Below, in pieces: positions 22,529-33,770 of a DNA stretch of 64,000 nucleotides. How positions within the stretch are numbered: position 1 is the stretch's first letter; every line of letters begins with the position of its first letter. The DNA comes from Entonaema liquescens (taxonomy: Eukaryota > Ascomycota > Sordariomycetes > Xylariales > Xylariaceae): positions 1,736,001-1,800,000 of the forward strand of contig CADCSX010000003.1 of the NCBI GenBank assembly GCA_902805475.1, in the 5' to 3' direction. The notes beneath the pieces were generated by a model. It saw only the letters and a program-made list of their open reading frames with translations. It made no database searches and had not been told where the DNA came from. The position numbers and the translations under genes were made by a program.

Positions 22529-25267
22529 ATGTCGAACGCTCGTCGGCGGACAGTTCGATTGCAAGAGTCCGAAGACCAACCTCTTTTAAGCCGTGTCATT
22601 TTGGCAATGCCCGGAACAAGAGCCGCTATCCGGTAGCGAAATTAATGTTCACGGACACTTGCCAGTGTATACAAATATCCATAGGATACGAAGAGACGTC
22701 ATCAGCATAGTTGAAGACTTTCTCACGCTTGAGCAGCTAACAGACCTCCGGCTCAATATTTCAGTTGTCCGGCCGCTAGTAGACAAGCTATACGAACGAA
22801 ATGACATCTCCATCGGTATGTGTACTAACTCATAGTATTAAATTGCTTATACCTAATGTCTTGTCCCTGGTGCACGCCCCCGTAGATGATGGAAAGCTAA
22901 TAGCACACTAGTTTATTGCTTGCTCGTAAACCGCTCCCAATTCCTCCATGAACAGGAACATATGACCAATAGACAAAATGTCCATTTCACACGAGCAACT
23001 CTCTGTGAGCTCGTGGCTACTCGCATCCTAAGACGTTTTGGTGATGACAATCCGGGCTCCGAAGGACTCCTTCTCTTAGCCAATATTCTAGTTACTGGCT
23101 TCGGCCCGTTTCAAAATGCCCCAGAGGAGATTCGTAAAGAAGCCTTTCTTGGTCCCTCGTGGAGTCAGAATAGGACCTTACCGGCATTAGAGGTGGCTAT
23201 CCTAAGTAGCAGCAAGCACTTTCTTAGCTCTACACACTGTCAGAAAGTGTAAGTTGCGCCAGCTAAGAATCCGGTATGAAGCTCACAGATATCAGCGTCA
23301 ACGCAATCTACATTGGGCAAGTTATCTATACACCAACCACTTTTGGTAAGTATGAGACTGTGTCAATCTCGCCACATTAACACATCCTCTATCTTCCTAC
23401 CTTCCCGAGGCTAACATGGTAACAGTACGTGACAAATATAATCCGTCCAGCCCAAGACATCAGTCATCCCTCGGATACATAATCGTTTTATAATAAAGTC
23501 GTTTCATATGATAGCATATACGATTACTAACGTCAGTAGCTGGATATGATACCAGATCGATACAAACAAAAGCCTATCTCGTTATACGAGCCACGCGAAG
23601 CACCTTTACTTAACCAGTACCGGCTAGTAGTACCTCGTACTAGGAATATACTGGAAATAACCCAGTTCATTGTCCTCCTTACCTTATATCTCTTATTCAT
23701 GCTTGAGCGCAAACCGGAATATTTAAGTGTCTTTGAGATGGCCTTTTCAGTCTACGCGTTCGGCTGGGTTCTTGACCAGTTTGCAACGATATTAGCTCAT
23801 GGATGGTGAATTAGTTCAACCCCTTTCCTGTGTTATCTACTAATGGAAACAACAGGAATGTATACACGCAAAATCTTTGGTCATTCCTGGATGTCACGTT
23901 CACGATGGTCTACTGGGTGTATTTAGTATTGAGGATATATGGTTGGAAGACTGGCCAACCGGAGCCAGGCCAACAAGCCCTTGATGTGCTTGCAATGGGG
24001 GCTCCAGTGCTCGTACCCCGACTGGCATTCAACTTATTATCAGACAACTTGGTGTTCTTATCCCTACGATCTATGATGGCAGACTTCACTCTGCTTACAG
24101 CCCTAGCAGCCTGGTCGGTACCCCGATACTCGGTGAAATTTGCGAAGACTAACGTCGACTAGGTGCTTTTGTGGATTCTTGCTCTCCATGGTGTGGCTCG
24201 CAGAAGGGCGCCACAACATCGTGTAGGTGTTCTAGTTACATAGGACTTTCATAGACTGACAATCCGCAGGGTCATTAGCAAATGGATGCTTTGGATTTGG
24301 TTCGGCTTAGACGGCACTGGCATTTCACGTTCTGTAAGTGGAATTGTAATTTTTGTTGCTTTTGGTTATCTAATGTCGTACACTGCAGACGGAATTCCAC
24401 TGGCTTCTGGGGCCAACCTTAATGGTCACATTCGCGTTCTTGGGTAACACTCTATTCCTGACGATCTTGGTTTCGATGCTTTCGAACACCTTTGGCACCA
24501 TTGTTTCCAATGCTACTGCCGAGATCCAGTTTCGAAAAGCGGTCTTGACTCTTGAAGGTGTAAAAAGTGACGCTATATTCGCCTACCAACCTCCGTTCAA
24601 CATAATCGCTTTATTCATATTGGTTCCAATGAGGTTTTTTGTTAGCCCTCGCTGGTTTCACAAGATTCATGTGGCAACCGTTAGGGCAATCAACCTACCG
24701 GTGCTACTACTTATCGCCGGGGTAGAAAGGCGGCTCCTATGGTCAGACACGGAATTGGTAGAATACCCTACGGAGCAACTACCAAAGAAACGTCGTAGCC
24801 GGAGCTGGTTTTGGGAGAAGTGGAGGATAACAAGCCACGGGGATATCCAAGCTGTTTTTGATATTCCCCCACCAGATTCGGTTGAACACGACATTGCCGT
24901 CGATGATGAGCTAACGCACCATATGATTAGAAGGCAGTTTGCTCGACAACAAAGTTCGACACTAGTAGAGTCGAATAAGAGTCAAGACAATGAGTCGAGT
25001 CAGCCGCCACAACCTAAGACTCCGAGTCGTAGGGATTCTATAGCTCCATATGGAGTGCTGACAGAGCAGATACGATCTATCATGAGTGAATCGTCCGAGA
25101 TCGAGGATCTAACGAGCCGCCTAGGCACACTGGAACGCACCGCCTCAAGGATTGAGGGGATGTTGACAAGATTATGCTATGATAATAACGGCAGTGGCGG
25201 TGGTAATACTGCCCAAACCACGTCGGAGAGGGGGGCTGATGATGGGAACTACGGCACGATGTCTTAA
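22529..25267 (+). CDS. YVC1: YVC1/TRPY-type vacuolar cation channel, with frame disruptions
   Basis: This is a TRP-family channel that releases Ca2+ from the vacuole. Homology-guided exons are 22529-22815, 22912-23248, 23296-23345, 23545-23805, 23856-24113, 24163-24232, 24270-24333 and 24389-25267. They give an N-terminal cytosolic region (NIHRIRRDV...VVRPLVDKLY), the membrane-span region (TRNILEITQFIVLL, FLDVTFTMVYWVYL, LTALAAW), the pore/S6 segment (MLWIWFGLDGTGI, MVTFAFLGNTLFLTILVSMLSNTF) and an acidic, Ser-rich tail. Two places do not read through. In exon 1 the frame from the only plausible ATG (22529) must shift by one base near 22613-22617. The natural exon 3 donor (23346) and exon 4 acceptor (23545) are also out of phase by one. 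An alternative donor at 23360 would repair the second without a frameshift but adds residues the family lacks. The intron at 24114 uses an unusual GTCGGT donor. Confidence 0.88.
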
Positions 25268-26688
25268 TTTGGCTATCTATCTTAGTATAGCTGGCCCTTT
25301 GAATCAACGGAAGCACAGGCGTACGAGTTAAATTTGAGTAATAAGAGCAGTATCATGATTTTGGGAGTGGCAATATGAGATTGGTGGTCTTGGTCAGTTA
25401 TTCAGTTGTTCGTCCCAAAATTCACTATAAAAGAATACTATTACAATCATATGGTTAACTTCATTGGTCCATTGGTGGTATTAATCAGACGATAACAAAA
25501 TTAGTAGCCAAGTGAAAAACCCGCAAGTGTTGTGTGTCTGAGTTGAACATGGTACCTGCACTCTAGACTCTGAGTCTCGACGAAGGAAATGCTCCTGCCT
25601 TCTTTCCGTCGTGCATTATTTCCTTCATAAATATTATATATTTCACCCCCAAACCAGATTTCAAACTAAGACTGCACAAATACAATCTATTAGGAAGATT
25701 AATTACATCAATACTCACCTGCAAGAAGCTCTTCTTGCTAAACGCTCCTCCCATCCTCGACGAAAAGATAGACATGTGTAGAACCTTGCGTATGTATATT
25801 TCCAATTACAGCGCAAAACAGTGTCTTCAGTCCATTCATACTAATCACCGGTATCCTTTCGTATAGACTTCCGCAGTCGTTGCTGCAGGCACCACTGGCT
25901 GCAGATCTGGCAGCCGTGCTATCCCGGCATGGGATTCAACAGGTGCAGCAATTTTAGCGACGGCGTTGCGCGCGAGCCCGCAAGGACGGTTGACGCCGCG
26001 GGCTTATGTCCTGCCTGCCGCTTCGGGCAACTACGACAAAACCAGATCCGCATGATCATGGATATCAAGAGTCGCTGGCGGTGGGGACTCGGTCCGAGTA
26101 AGAACAATCCGGGCTGCGAGTGCGCTGTCATGTAAGGATTGCATATCGTTTATCTGGAGAAAGGGGGTACTAAGGAGAAGTGTTATCGCTTTGCTTAATA
26201 GGTACGCAGGTGATCTCGGTTGCGATGTTATGGAATGACATAGACTGATTATTGAATAGCTTACGAAGACCGACTAGACATTATTATCCACAACAAATAT
26301 CGCCTTTATATTGCACGAATTCGACTCGAACTATTACCGTTAAACATTAGTGATGCTAGTTTAGAGTGAAGGGTTATTCACGAAGAGTATTCGATCATGA
26401 TCCTGCCCATAAAACTATCTGCGTTAGCCAAAACAACACTTATCTTAGGTATCTAAGGCACGACTAAAAATAAAACCAAACTGCAACTATTCGCATCGAG
26501 CACGTAACGAAACGCCGGTCACCCTCGTCGGAGTTCAGCAAGAATCAATATATTCGTTGTGTTATCATAGAAGGGCGTATCACGTGCTTTAGGTTGTGTG
26601 CTTGGAAATTTTCTTAGCTCGGCTTAACTTTCGTCACTTTGACTATCGTAAACCACGATCCTGTTCGAACGATTGATATAGCAGAGAT
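25268..26688. other. Spacer between YVC1 and MTQ2
   Basis: About 1.4 kb. The only notable content is the GC-richer island 25870-26135, which carries the small open frame described separately. The rest is A/T-leaning with no coding signal recognised. Confidence 0.6.
25929..26135 (+). CDS. Possible small protein ending in a CaaX-type box (CAVM)
   Basis: A 68-codon frame begins at an ATG in good context (GGCATGGGA) and ends at TAA 26133-26135. The frame is open further upstream to about 25845, so an earlier exon is possible. The product has a CPAC motif in the middle, a basic Trp-containing stretch (KSRWRWGLGPSKNN) and the C-terminal residues CECAVM. A final Cys-Ala-Val-Met matches the CaaX pattern for farnesylation, with a second Cys two residues upstream. 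This arrangement is seen in lipid-anchored proteins and in fungal lipopeptide pheromone precursors, but no family was recognised. An overlapping minus-strand frame of similar size shows that openness alone is weak evidence. Confidence 0.3.
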   Translation: MGFNRCSNFSDGVAREPARTVDAAGLCPACRFGQLRQNQIRMIMDIKSRWRWGLGPSKNNPGCECAVM

Positions 26689-27432
26689 ATGCTCCCGACG
26701 CCTGATACCTCACATGTGGCGTACGAAAGGGTATACGAACCAGCGGAAGACTCTTTCCTGCTGCTAGATACTCTCTCCTCCACTTCCGAAACAGCATTTC
26801 TCCAGACCCGTTTCGGAGATGGCTATGCCCCGCTGGTGGTGGAAGTAGGACCCGGCTCCGGAGTAGTCATTGCCTTCGTCAACGCACAAGCCCAAGTCCT
26901 CTTCGGGTCTCGGAATGTCTTGACAGCGGCTGTCGATGTGAATGGGTACGCATGCAAGGCAACGAGGGAAACTGCCAGGAAAGCCGCATTAGAGAACGCT
27001 GCGACACATGGGGATTTTCTCGGCGTCTTCCATGGGGACCTCGTTGCGCCGGTAAGGGATCGGTTAGTGGACGTCTTAATCTTCAACCCGCCGTACGTGC
27101 CGACACCTGAATTGCCGAAGCAGCCAGGGCAGGCAGATCTGCTGCAACTGGATACGAAACCGTCGTTTGACGATGATTCATACATGCTCTCGCTGTCTTA
27201 CGCGGGTGGCAAAGACGGGATGGAAACGACGGATAGGCTGATCAATAGCTTGCCCCAAGTACTCTCGAACAGGGGGTGCGCATACATTCTCCTCTGTGCG
27301 CAAAATAAGCCTGAGGAAGTCAAGCAACGGATCCTCGGCCTCGGAGAAGCTTGGAAGGTTGCCACAGTGGGATCTAGTGGTAAACAGGCCGGATGGGAGA
27401 AGCTGCAGATCATCAGGATCTGGACAGAGTAA
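26689..27432 (+). CDS. MTQ2: eRF1 methyltransferase catalytic subunit MTQ2 (HemK-like)
   Basis: MTQ2 is an S-adenosylmethionine-dependent glutamine N5-methyltransferase that, with Trm112, modifies the Gln of the GGQ loop in release factor eRF1. It is a single-exon gene of 247 aa, the usual size for fungal orthologues. The family's N-terminal signature YEPAEDSFLLLD lies near residues 16-27. SAM-binding motif I reads VVEVGPGSG (residues about 50-58) and the catalytic NPPYVP motif is near residue 132. A typical insertion follows the NPPY loop (residues about 140-165). The ATG at 26689 follows a short leader and begins MLPTPDTSHV, as in relatives. It faces SMD1 tail-to-tail with 354 bp between stops. 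Confidence 0.96.
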   Translation: MLPTPDTSHVAYERVYEPAEDSFLLLDTLSSTSETAFLQTRFGDGYAPLVVEVGPGSGVVIAFVNAQAQVLFGSRNVLTAAVDVNGYACKATRETARKAALENAATHGDFLGVFHGDLVAPVRDRLVDVLIFNPPYVPTPELPKQPGQADLLQLDTKPSFDDDSYMLSLSYAGGKDGMETTDRLINSLPQVLSNRGCAYILLCAQNKPEEVKQRILGLGEAWKVATVGSSGKQAGWEKLQIIRIWTE

Positions 27433-27786
27433 TGACACGTAGGAAGATGTTTTGGTTTGGTTGCCAATGGGACTTTTATTTGTTTGTTCTCGTGAGCTTT
27501 TAGCTCTGCATGAATCAAAAAGAATTAAGTAGTTTTGCAAAGGAGCCATACCAGCTTTTGCCATTCTTTCATGGAGCGTTTTTCATTTGCCTACCCCCAA
27601 CGCCGTAGAAGTAATGCCCACCAACTTGTCTTCCGTACTTTCTCTCTCTTCTCGATTTGACTCTCATGACATTTGCTTAAATCTGTAACGCAGCCTGCTC
27701 CTCCTCCTCTGACCGCCCTCCCGGAGGTGTAATTATGCCGTAACATAGCATCACTAGTACTTCTAAAGCTTGCGGCTAGAGTCCTC

Positions 27787-28320
27787 TCACGGCCTACCCC
27801 GTCCACGACCACGGCCTCGTCCTCGTCCCCTACCACGTCCAACTCCCCGACCACCTCTGTCTGCAGCCTCCTTGCGCGCCTTATTCTTGGGCTTCACCGA
27901 GTCATCGATCAGGAGCGTATCTAGGGGGAGCGAGTCGGGCAGGATGATATAGCGAATCGTGGAGCCACGGATGTTCATGGTATCCAAGGAAATAGGGTCC
28001 TGGCCGCGGGCAGTCATTTTGACCGTCCGTAGGGCGGTGTTCATCAACGGCGAGACCGACGTGATTGTACCGTGCACGATTGTTCCTGCAAAGTTACCGC
28101 CATTAGCTACCAGACCAGGCCCATCTAGGAAGGGAACTATAGCGCGTACCATTCTTCAGCTCGACCGTTACCGTCTCATTGACGCACTTCATCAAGAACC
28201 TGGGAAACCATCACGATTAGCACCGGAGCCGTAGACGTAGCTTTGTGGAATACTTGATTTAGCACACACAATTATGCGCCACGAGGGGAATTAGGTTAAG
28301 GCTTACCTAACGAGCTTCAT
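27787..28320 (-). CDS. SMD1: Small nuclear ribonucleoprotein Sm D1
   Basis: This is a core Sm-ring subunit of spliceosomal U1, U2, U4 and U5 snRNPs. Three coding exons (minus strand) are 28320-28307 (only 14 bases), 28199-28150 (50 bases) and 28085-27787. The introns are 28200-28306 (GTAAGC...CAG) and 28086-28149 (GTACGC...CAG), giving 120 aa. The reading begins MKLVRFLMKC as in other eukaryotes. The Sm1 motif (VTVELKNGTIVHGTI) is split by the second intron. The Sm2 motif follows (IRGSTIRYIILPDSLPLD). The protein ends in a run of Gly-Arg dipeptides, the usual target of symmetric arginine methylation. The exact phase match across both introns makes the model firm. Confidence 0.97.
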
Positions 28321-28897
28321 CTTGGCCGGTTATTATTTTTCCCGTGTTTTTGCTAGATTTTTGGGGAGCTTGGGGGTTGGATTTCGTATATGTAGGGAAG
28401 CTTAAAGGTCGGACAAGTCGCGTTTTAGTGAGCTTTGGTTACAAGGCGAAGTTCTGGGGTGGTGAAAATTAAAGGCCGTCCAATTGCAGGTTGCGTACAA
28501 TCACGTGACTCAAAGCTATTTTCCTGATTCGGTACATCGGTACATAGAGAAGTACCTATGTATCGAGTGACGTTTTGTAGTTGAGTTGATGGTAGCTTCG
28601 ATTCTGCATGTGTCAATTATAATTAGATGCTTCTATATGCACTCTGATTATCTTCAGAGAGAATTATCTAGCAATACTATATTGATAAATGGTCTAGCTA
28701 GTTAAATATAACCCAATAACTATTCCTCCACCTATAAACATACCAATAGACGTAGAGGAGAGTAAGATGATGATATCGTCGCTGAAGTTCTGAAATGCAA
28801 AGGTATCTATGCTACCGACCCAACCTCGCTACAAATGCTTGTGCAAATGCCACCCCGAGTTCATATAAGGATAAGTTATATTCGGTAATATCATCGT
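28321..28897. other. Spacer upstream of SMD1 and downstream of PKR1
   Basis: These 577 bp hold the SMD1 promoter and the PKR1 3' end. No further gene or regulatory motif could be supported. Confidence 0.6.
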
Positions 28898-29374
28898 TTA
28901 TTTGTCCTTCTCATTCTCATTCTCAGACACTTTCTCCCATTCGTCTTCGGTACTAACACTGGATTTCGTTCCCGATGAAGGTTCCGCTCGGAGTTTTAGG
29001 CTTCCTGTCTGTTCTGTGATTTCCACCTCTTTGCTTCCTGTGGTGGGTTTTCCCTTTGCGATAAAGGCAGTCTCTACTTCGGTTTCTTCGCTCTCGTCCG
29101 AGGATTGCGCAATTGCTCTTTGTTCGGAACGTGCCTTTTCCCGGGCTTCCTTGTCCTGTGCCACTTTCAACTCGGCTGCGAACCAGTTGATAGCCCACCA
29201 GAGCCCCCCGCACAAGAAAGAGAGTATTACGAAGTGAATACTCTGTGTCCCGAGTAATAAGAGGAAAAGTACAAGCTGTAAAGAGGCGAAAGTAGCGTTG
29301 GTTGCAACCAGGAGAGTCGGAGTCGTTCCAGGGGTGAAGATGGATTCCCAAAGATCCGTTACGAAGCTCGACAT
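28898..29374 (-). CDS. PKR1: V-ATPase assembly factor PKR1
   Basis: PKR1 is a small endoplasmic-reticulum membrane protein needed to assemble the V0 sector of the vacuolar H+-ATPase. It is a single exon of 158 aa. The start at 29374 (MSSFVTDLWESIFTPGTTP) matches the family opening, while the in-frame sequence upstream of it does not. Two membrane spans lie at residues about 24-42 (LVATNATFASLQLVLFLLL) and 46-64 (IHFVILSFLCGGLWWAINW). The acidic, Ser/Thr-rich cytosolic tail is longer than in budding yeast. It ends in KDK. PKR1 supports acidification of the vacuole, where the YVC1-type channel of this window acts. Confidence 0.93.
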   Translation of the reverse strand: MSSFVTDLWESIFTPGTTPTLLVATNATFASLQLVLFLLLLGTQSIHFVILSFLCGGLWWAINWFAAELKVAQDKEAREKARSEQRAIAQSSDESEETEVETAFIAKGKPTTGSKEVEITEQTGSLKLRAEPSSGTKSSVSTEDEWEKVSENENEKDK

Positions 29375-31063
29375 GGTTTCCAACGTAGGACAAAACTCGG
29401 AGTATAGATGCGACAAGCGTTATTGGGCTGAAATCGATATGCGACAGTGGATACTATTTCTTGCGTGCCCCAGATTAATCTAGAGTGTTGTAGAGTTAGC
29501 TTTGGTTAGGAAGCGGTCAGCTTAAATAGGGGATAGTAGTAGGTCGGAAGCTTCGAAATGTGTTCACACTGACTTGAGTTAAGGCCAGTGTGTTGTTAGG
29601 CAGTCATAAATGTAGTCATAGATAAGTAAATAGGACACGGCGCAAGAAGTTGGTTGATTTAGCCACGACACAAAGCGCGCGATGGGAGAGAATGGGAATC
29701 GGTCAAGCGGGGCAGAAAAGGGTATATCCCTACCAAATCTTATATCGTCGGAGATAGCTGGTCACGAGCTTAATCAACTATTCTCGGAGAAAATAAAATA
29801 GTTTACAACAAATATAAGTCGTGAGTAACAGCTAAACAAACTTATATGCGCTAGAAACCAAAGAATAAAGAGGCTGGGAAGAATCGAAGGATAATCAGGA
29901 GAAGGAAAGCGGATGCTCTGTTGTAAATAACCTTACTTTAGGTACATGTACGTCGCGGGGGAGGTACAAGATACACGTAAAAGAGGCGGGGCTTTTGGAG
30001 GGGCTCAGGTTGGCAACTTCCATCCAAGTCAGTCCCCTCATGACTTTTTCCAAATGGCAGCAAGTATGCCTGACCGGTGCGACGTCAATCTTTTACTAAC
30101 ATGTATCTATGTACTCCGGTTCCATTATAGGTAAATTTTTGAATTCTCATATAAACCGTGAAGTAGTCTCTACGCTGTGACCTCTAAGAAGTTAGCTTAA
30201 TAACGACGAAGCGATGACGATAAGCTAGGTTTGACCCCATCCAATCGCATCTACTACATAATATATACCCCATTTCGATATCATCAATGAGATGCTTCCA
30301 GATGTTGAAGCACATATAAACCATGTTACCTTACACTAGGTAGCTGACTAGATATGTACCTAACCTAAAGAATAGATATCTTATCGATAGGTAGCTACCG
30401 TTACATCTATTAGTTATACTATAATTTTTGGTTGATCCTCTTTTGAGTTAGGTGCCAACCTTATGTTTTTTCGCGCCATGTGCCCCATGTCTACCCCGTG
30501 CGACAAACCAATTAGAGTTTAGTTGGAGGTACTTCTATCAAAGGCGTCAAGTACGGAAAACCGAACGTAAGGCTCGCTTGAGTTGGAAACTGATGAAATA
30601 CAGAGTAACCTAAGCAACTTCTTTCACAACCTTCCATATCATATCACTTACACCTTACGACGTATGGCTGGATCCACGCTTTACACTATTGTTTTACGGC
30701 TTTAAATAAACCATTACTACCCTTGTTAAACCGTTAAACCGGCTTACCCACGCAACGGTACCTTTAATCAAATATTAAACTTGCCCACTTAGCGCATAGC
30801 TCTCAGCTCTCTCCAGCGCTTCGGTGCTCCAGCGACGATCATACTACTGGGTGCTACTTCTATTAAGTAGCTAGGAGCTGTTCTATAGCATCCATTTCGT
30901 GCGACACGATAAAACTACCTTGTTACCATTTCCACCTCGTATCTTAGCTCTAGTATAAATAATTGGCAGTATCCATCATCTCTGACAGCATGCGATTCGA
31001 TGCTTCAGCGCGCCTTTAGCTTCAAGCGATATAACAAGTCAAGGCGAGTAGCAACGAAGTATC
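29375..31063. promoter_or_regulatory. Divergent spacer between PKR1 (-) and the F-box gene (+)
   Basis: About 1.7 kb with no supported gene. The 62-codon frame at 29946 lacks any family feature. The last 300 bp before 31064 are pyrimidine-rich on the coding strand and likely hold the F-box gene's core promoter and leader. The remainder is ordinary spacer. Confidence 0.55.
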
Positions 31064-33770
31064 ATGGCTAACAGCGCGGATTCAAGCCACTCCAGCTTGA
31101 AGGACCTACTTATTTCACATCCGCAAACAAGACACGAGAACGGTCACTACCCGCCGGAATCTTCATCGTCGGATATTCCTGCGCGCGACCCGCCTGTGCC
31201 GAACTTATCCAAGCTTCTTAGAGGGAAGGGACGAGAATGGGAAGCTATAAAAGCTAAGGCTAGGCCGTTACAGCTTCTGGATCTTCCAGTTGATATTTTG
31301 AGGCTCATTGTTAAGGAGGCAAGCTAGAGACACCCACGAATATGTCCTACCCCTACGTAAGGTGTACTAACATTTACATGCTAGGTGACCCACACGAACG
31401 ATCTAACGTCGCTAGCTTTAACGAATTCCACTCTCTATTATCTTGCCATACCCCATATCTACGCTCGGTTTGATATTGTCTGGCCGGACGATACTGTTCC
31501 CCCCTCCGACAGCAAAAATGTCGATGCGCTGACCTATGGGCTGGCAACCTTATGTCTGGGTAGTAAGTTTGCTCAGCGAACGAGATGGCTGAGGGGGAGC
31601 TCTCTACCTCACGTGGAGTCCTCCGCGAGGCTCTCTAACAACCAATACGCGAGATATACTCGCAAGTTTTCCCTCGGCAACGGACCAAAGGACTGGACAT
31701 CCGAGTACATGGTCACTAAGGAAAGCGGGAAGATGCTAGGAACATTGGTGGCGATAGCTGTCGGCAAGATGATAAATTTGGAAACATTCGTTTGGGATAT
31801 GCCTACGGGAGTTTTATCTGAAGTCTTCATGGCTCTGGCGTCCCTTCAAGACCATTATCCGGAGGGTCAATCTAAACTGGAGAAGGTCTGGGTTCGCTGG
31901 CACGACAATTCCGAAATCCAAGATGCTTCATCATCCGTTTCTAGCCCGAGCCAAGGTCCTTTGCCGCCTCTTTCAGTCCCTATTGGAAGTACAGTGACTC
32001 CTGTTGGCAATACTCTGCCTAGTGATTTCCACCCGTCTGTAACACAACCAATTAAATACTCTGAAAGTCACGTCGAGTATCCAACATTCAGCGTTCTACC
32101 GCCCCTCAGAAGCTTGACAGTCCTAGACATTGATGAACTCGCGTACTTAGACGAGATGTCAGTGCTAATCGAGCGATCGAGATCTTGCCTTCGCGAGCTT
32201 CGAGTCGGGATATCGCAGAAAGCTCGTATGGCGGACTTTGTGCTGACCTGGGATAGCTACACCTTACAGCAAATTGACCATGACGCCCGCTGGCCTGGAG
32301 AAAGTCAGATTGGAGAAAGGAGGCTAGGAGGGGTTCTCGGGGTACTGGTTGGTAGAATATATGACATACGACGAAAACCTCTTACGAAAGTTCAGATAAA
32401 GGAATCGGCTGATCCCGCTTCGGAACAGGGCTCTTCATCGCAATTTGGGGCCGGATTCGGCTCGAATTCTAACGGCGGTCTCTTCACACACACGAATATC
32501 ACAACTCCTAGAGAAGTACCGCCCCTGAATCAACAGCGGCCTGGTGTTTCTGCAACCTCAGGCCAGGGTAGCAATGAATCGTTCGTGGAGAGAAAGCGTC
32601 TTGATGGAAAACTCCAATTAGAAACGTTAGAACTTGAACGAGTGCCGCTTTCATTACAGGTCTGCACGAAGGCATTCGACTGGAGTGTCCTGACAAACCT
32701 TACGATCCTGGATTGCATGTTTGTCGAGCACCTCTGGAGGACTCTAAAGAGGCAATTTCACCCTACACCCCCCGCTCATGGCTCACCCCCTGGAACACCA
32801 ACCCAGTATCACTTGGCGCTGAAGCACATACATACCAACGTACCTTCCAATACTCTGATTAGTTTCATTAAGGAGACTCTTGCACCTAATAGCCTAGAAG
32901 TACTTTTCTTGCAAGACCGAAGGCGGGCGCCTCATTCGGCTGTGAAACTTGATCAGGTATTCAAGGGCGCGATTAAGCGTCATCGATTAAGCCTCAAGAA
33001 ACTCCTCCTGGATAGTTCGGACGAGTCGGGAGAGAACCATCGGTGGGAGAGCTGGGTGCTTAGTAGTGAAATGATATCGTATATCACTAGTGGGCGACTG
33101 CCAAATCTCAGAGAACTTGCCGTCGCAATTGATTACAAGGACTGGGTAAGCAAGCATTCCGGTCTGAATTAACCGCAATAGCGTCAATAGTAGAAACTAA
33201 CCGATACTACGCATATAGCATCCATTCCTTCAGCGGCTCCCGAATGTCTCACAGCTTCGTTCTCTGCATTTAACTCATATACTAGGGCATATATCCGGCA
33301 ATTTCGATCCTAAAGAGCTTGCTCTACAGCTAGTTGATATTATTACCTTGCGAACAGAGATTCAGCTTTGCTACGTAGGCATAGGCAGTAAATGCTTCGA
33401 GATACTAGAGACCCGGTCAAGCGACGGTAGTAATAGTGGCTCTGACGTCGGGCTGGGTGGCAATCACAATGAAGACGTGCCTATCGTGATCGATATGGAC
33501 GACGGCAACGATGATGACGGCAGTGAGGCTGATGAGACGGAAGAGGACGACGATGATGATGACGATGATGACGAGAACGAGGACAACGTCAATGGGGGTG
33601 CAGCGGACGCAGGGGATGACATGACAGACGTGTCTGACGATGCTGAGTCTGAGACGGACTCGTTACAAGAAGACGATACAGTAGGGTCAGCAGCACGGCT
33701 CCGGTTACGTGAGATATTGTTCTACGATGACAAAGTCGCTATATTCAAGGCGAGGCACGGCAGGCTATGA
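31064..33770 (+). CDS. F-box-type protein with acidic C-terminal tail
   Basis: This is a predicted substrate-recognition protein of an SCF-type ubiquitin ligase, of a kind common in filamentous ascomycetes. Exons are 31064-31318, 31385-33145 and 33219-33770, giving 855 aa. The first intron (31319-31384) begins with GC instead of GT (GAG|GCAAGC...TAG), the accepted GC-AG class. The second (33146-33218) is GTAAGC...TAG. The F-box lies at residues about 66-115 (LQLLDLPVDILRLIVKE then VTHTNDLTSLALTNS), split by the first intron. Leucine-patterned segments follow (LRSLTVLDIDELAYL, LTNLTILDCMFVEHLW, NLRELAVAIDYKDW), suggesting degenerate leucine-rich repeats. Near the end lies an Asp/Glu run (33490-33600), then a short conserved-looking end (LRLREILFYDDKVAIF). 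The target is unknown. Confidence 0.82.

Noticed and set aside
27770..27952. Plus-strand Pro/Arg-rich frame
   Set aside because: Antisense of the Gly-Arg repeats of SmD1.
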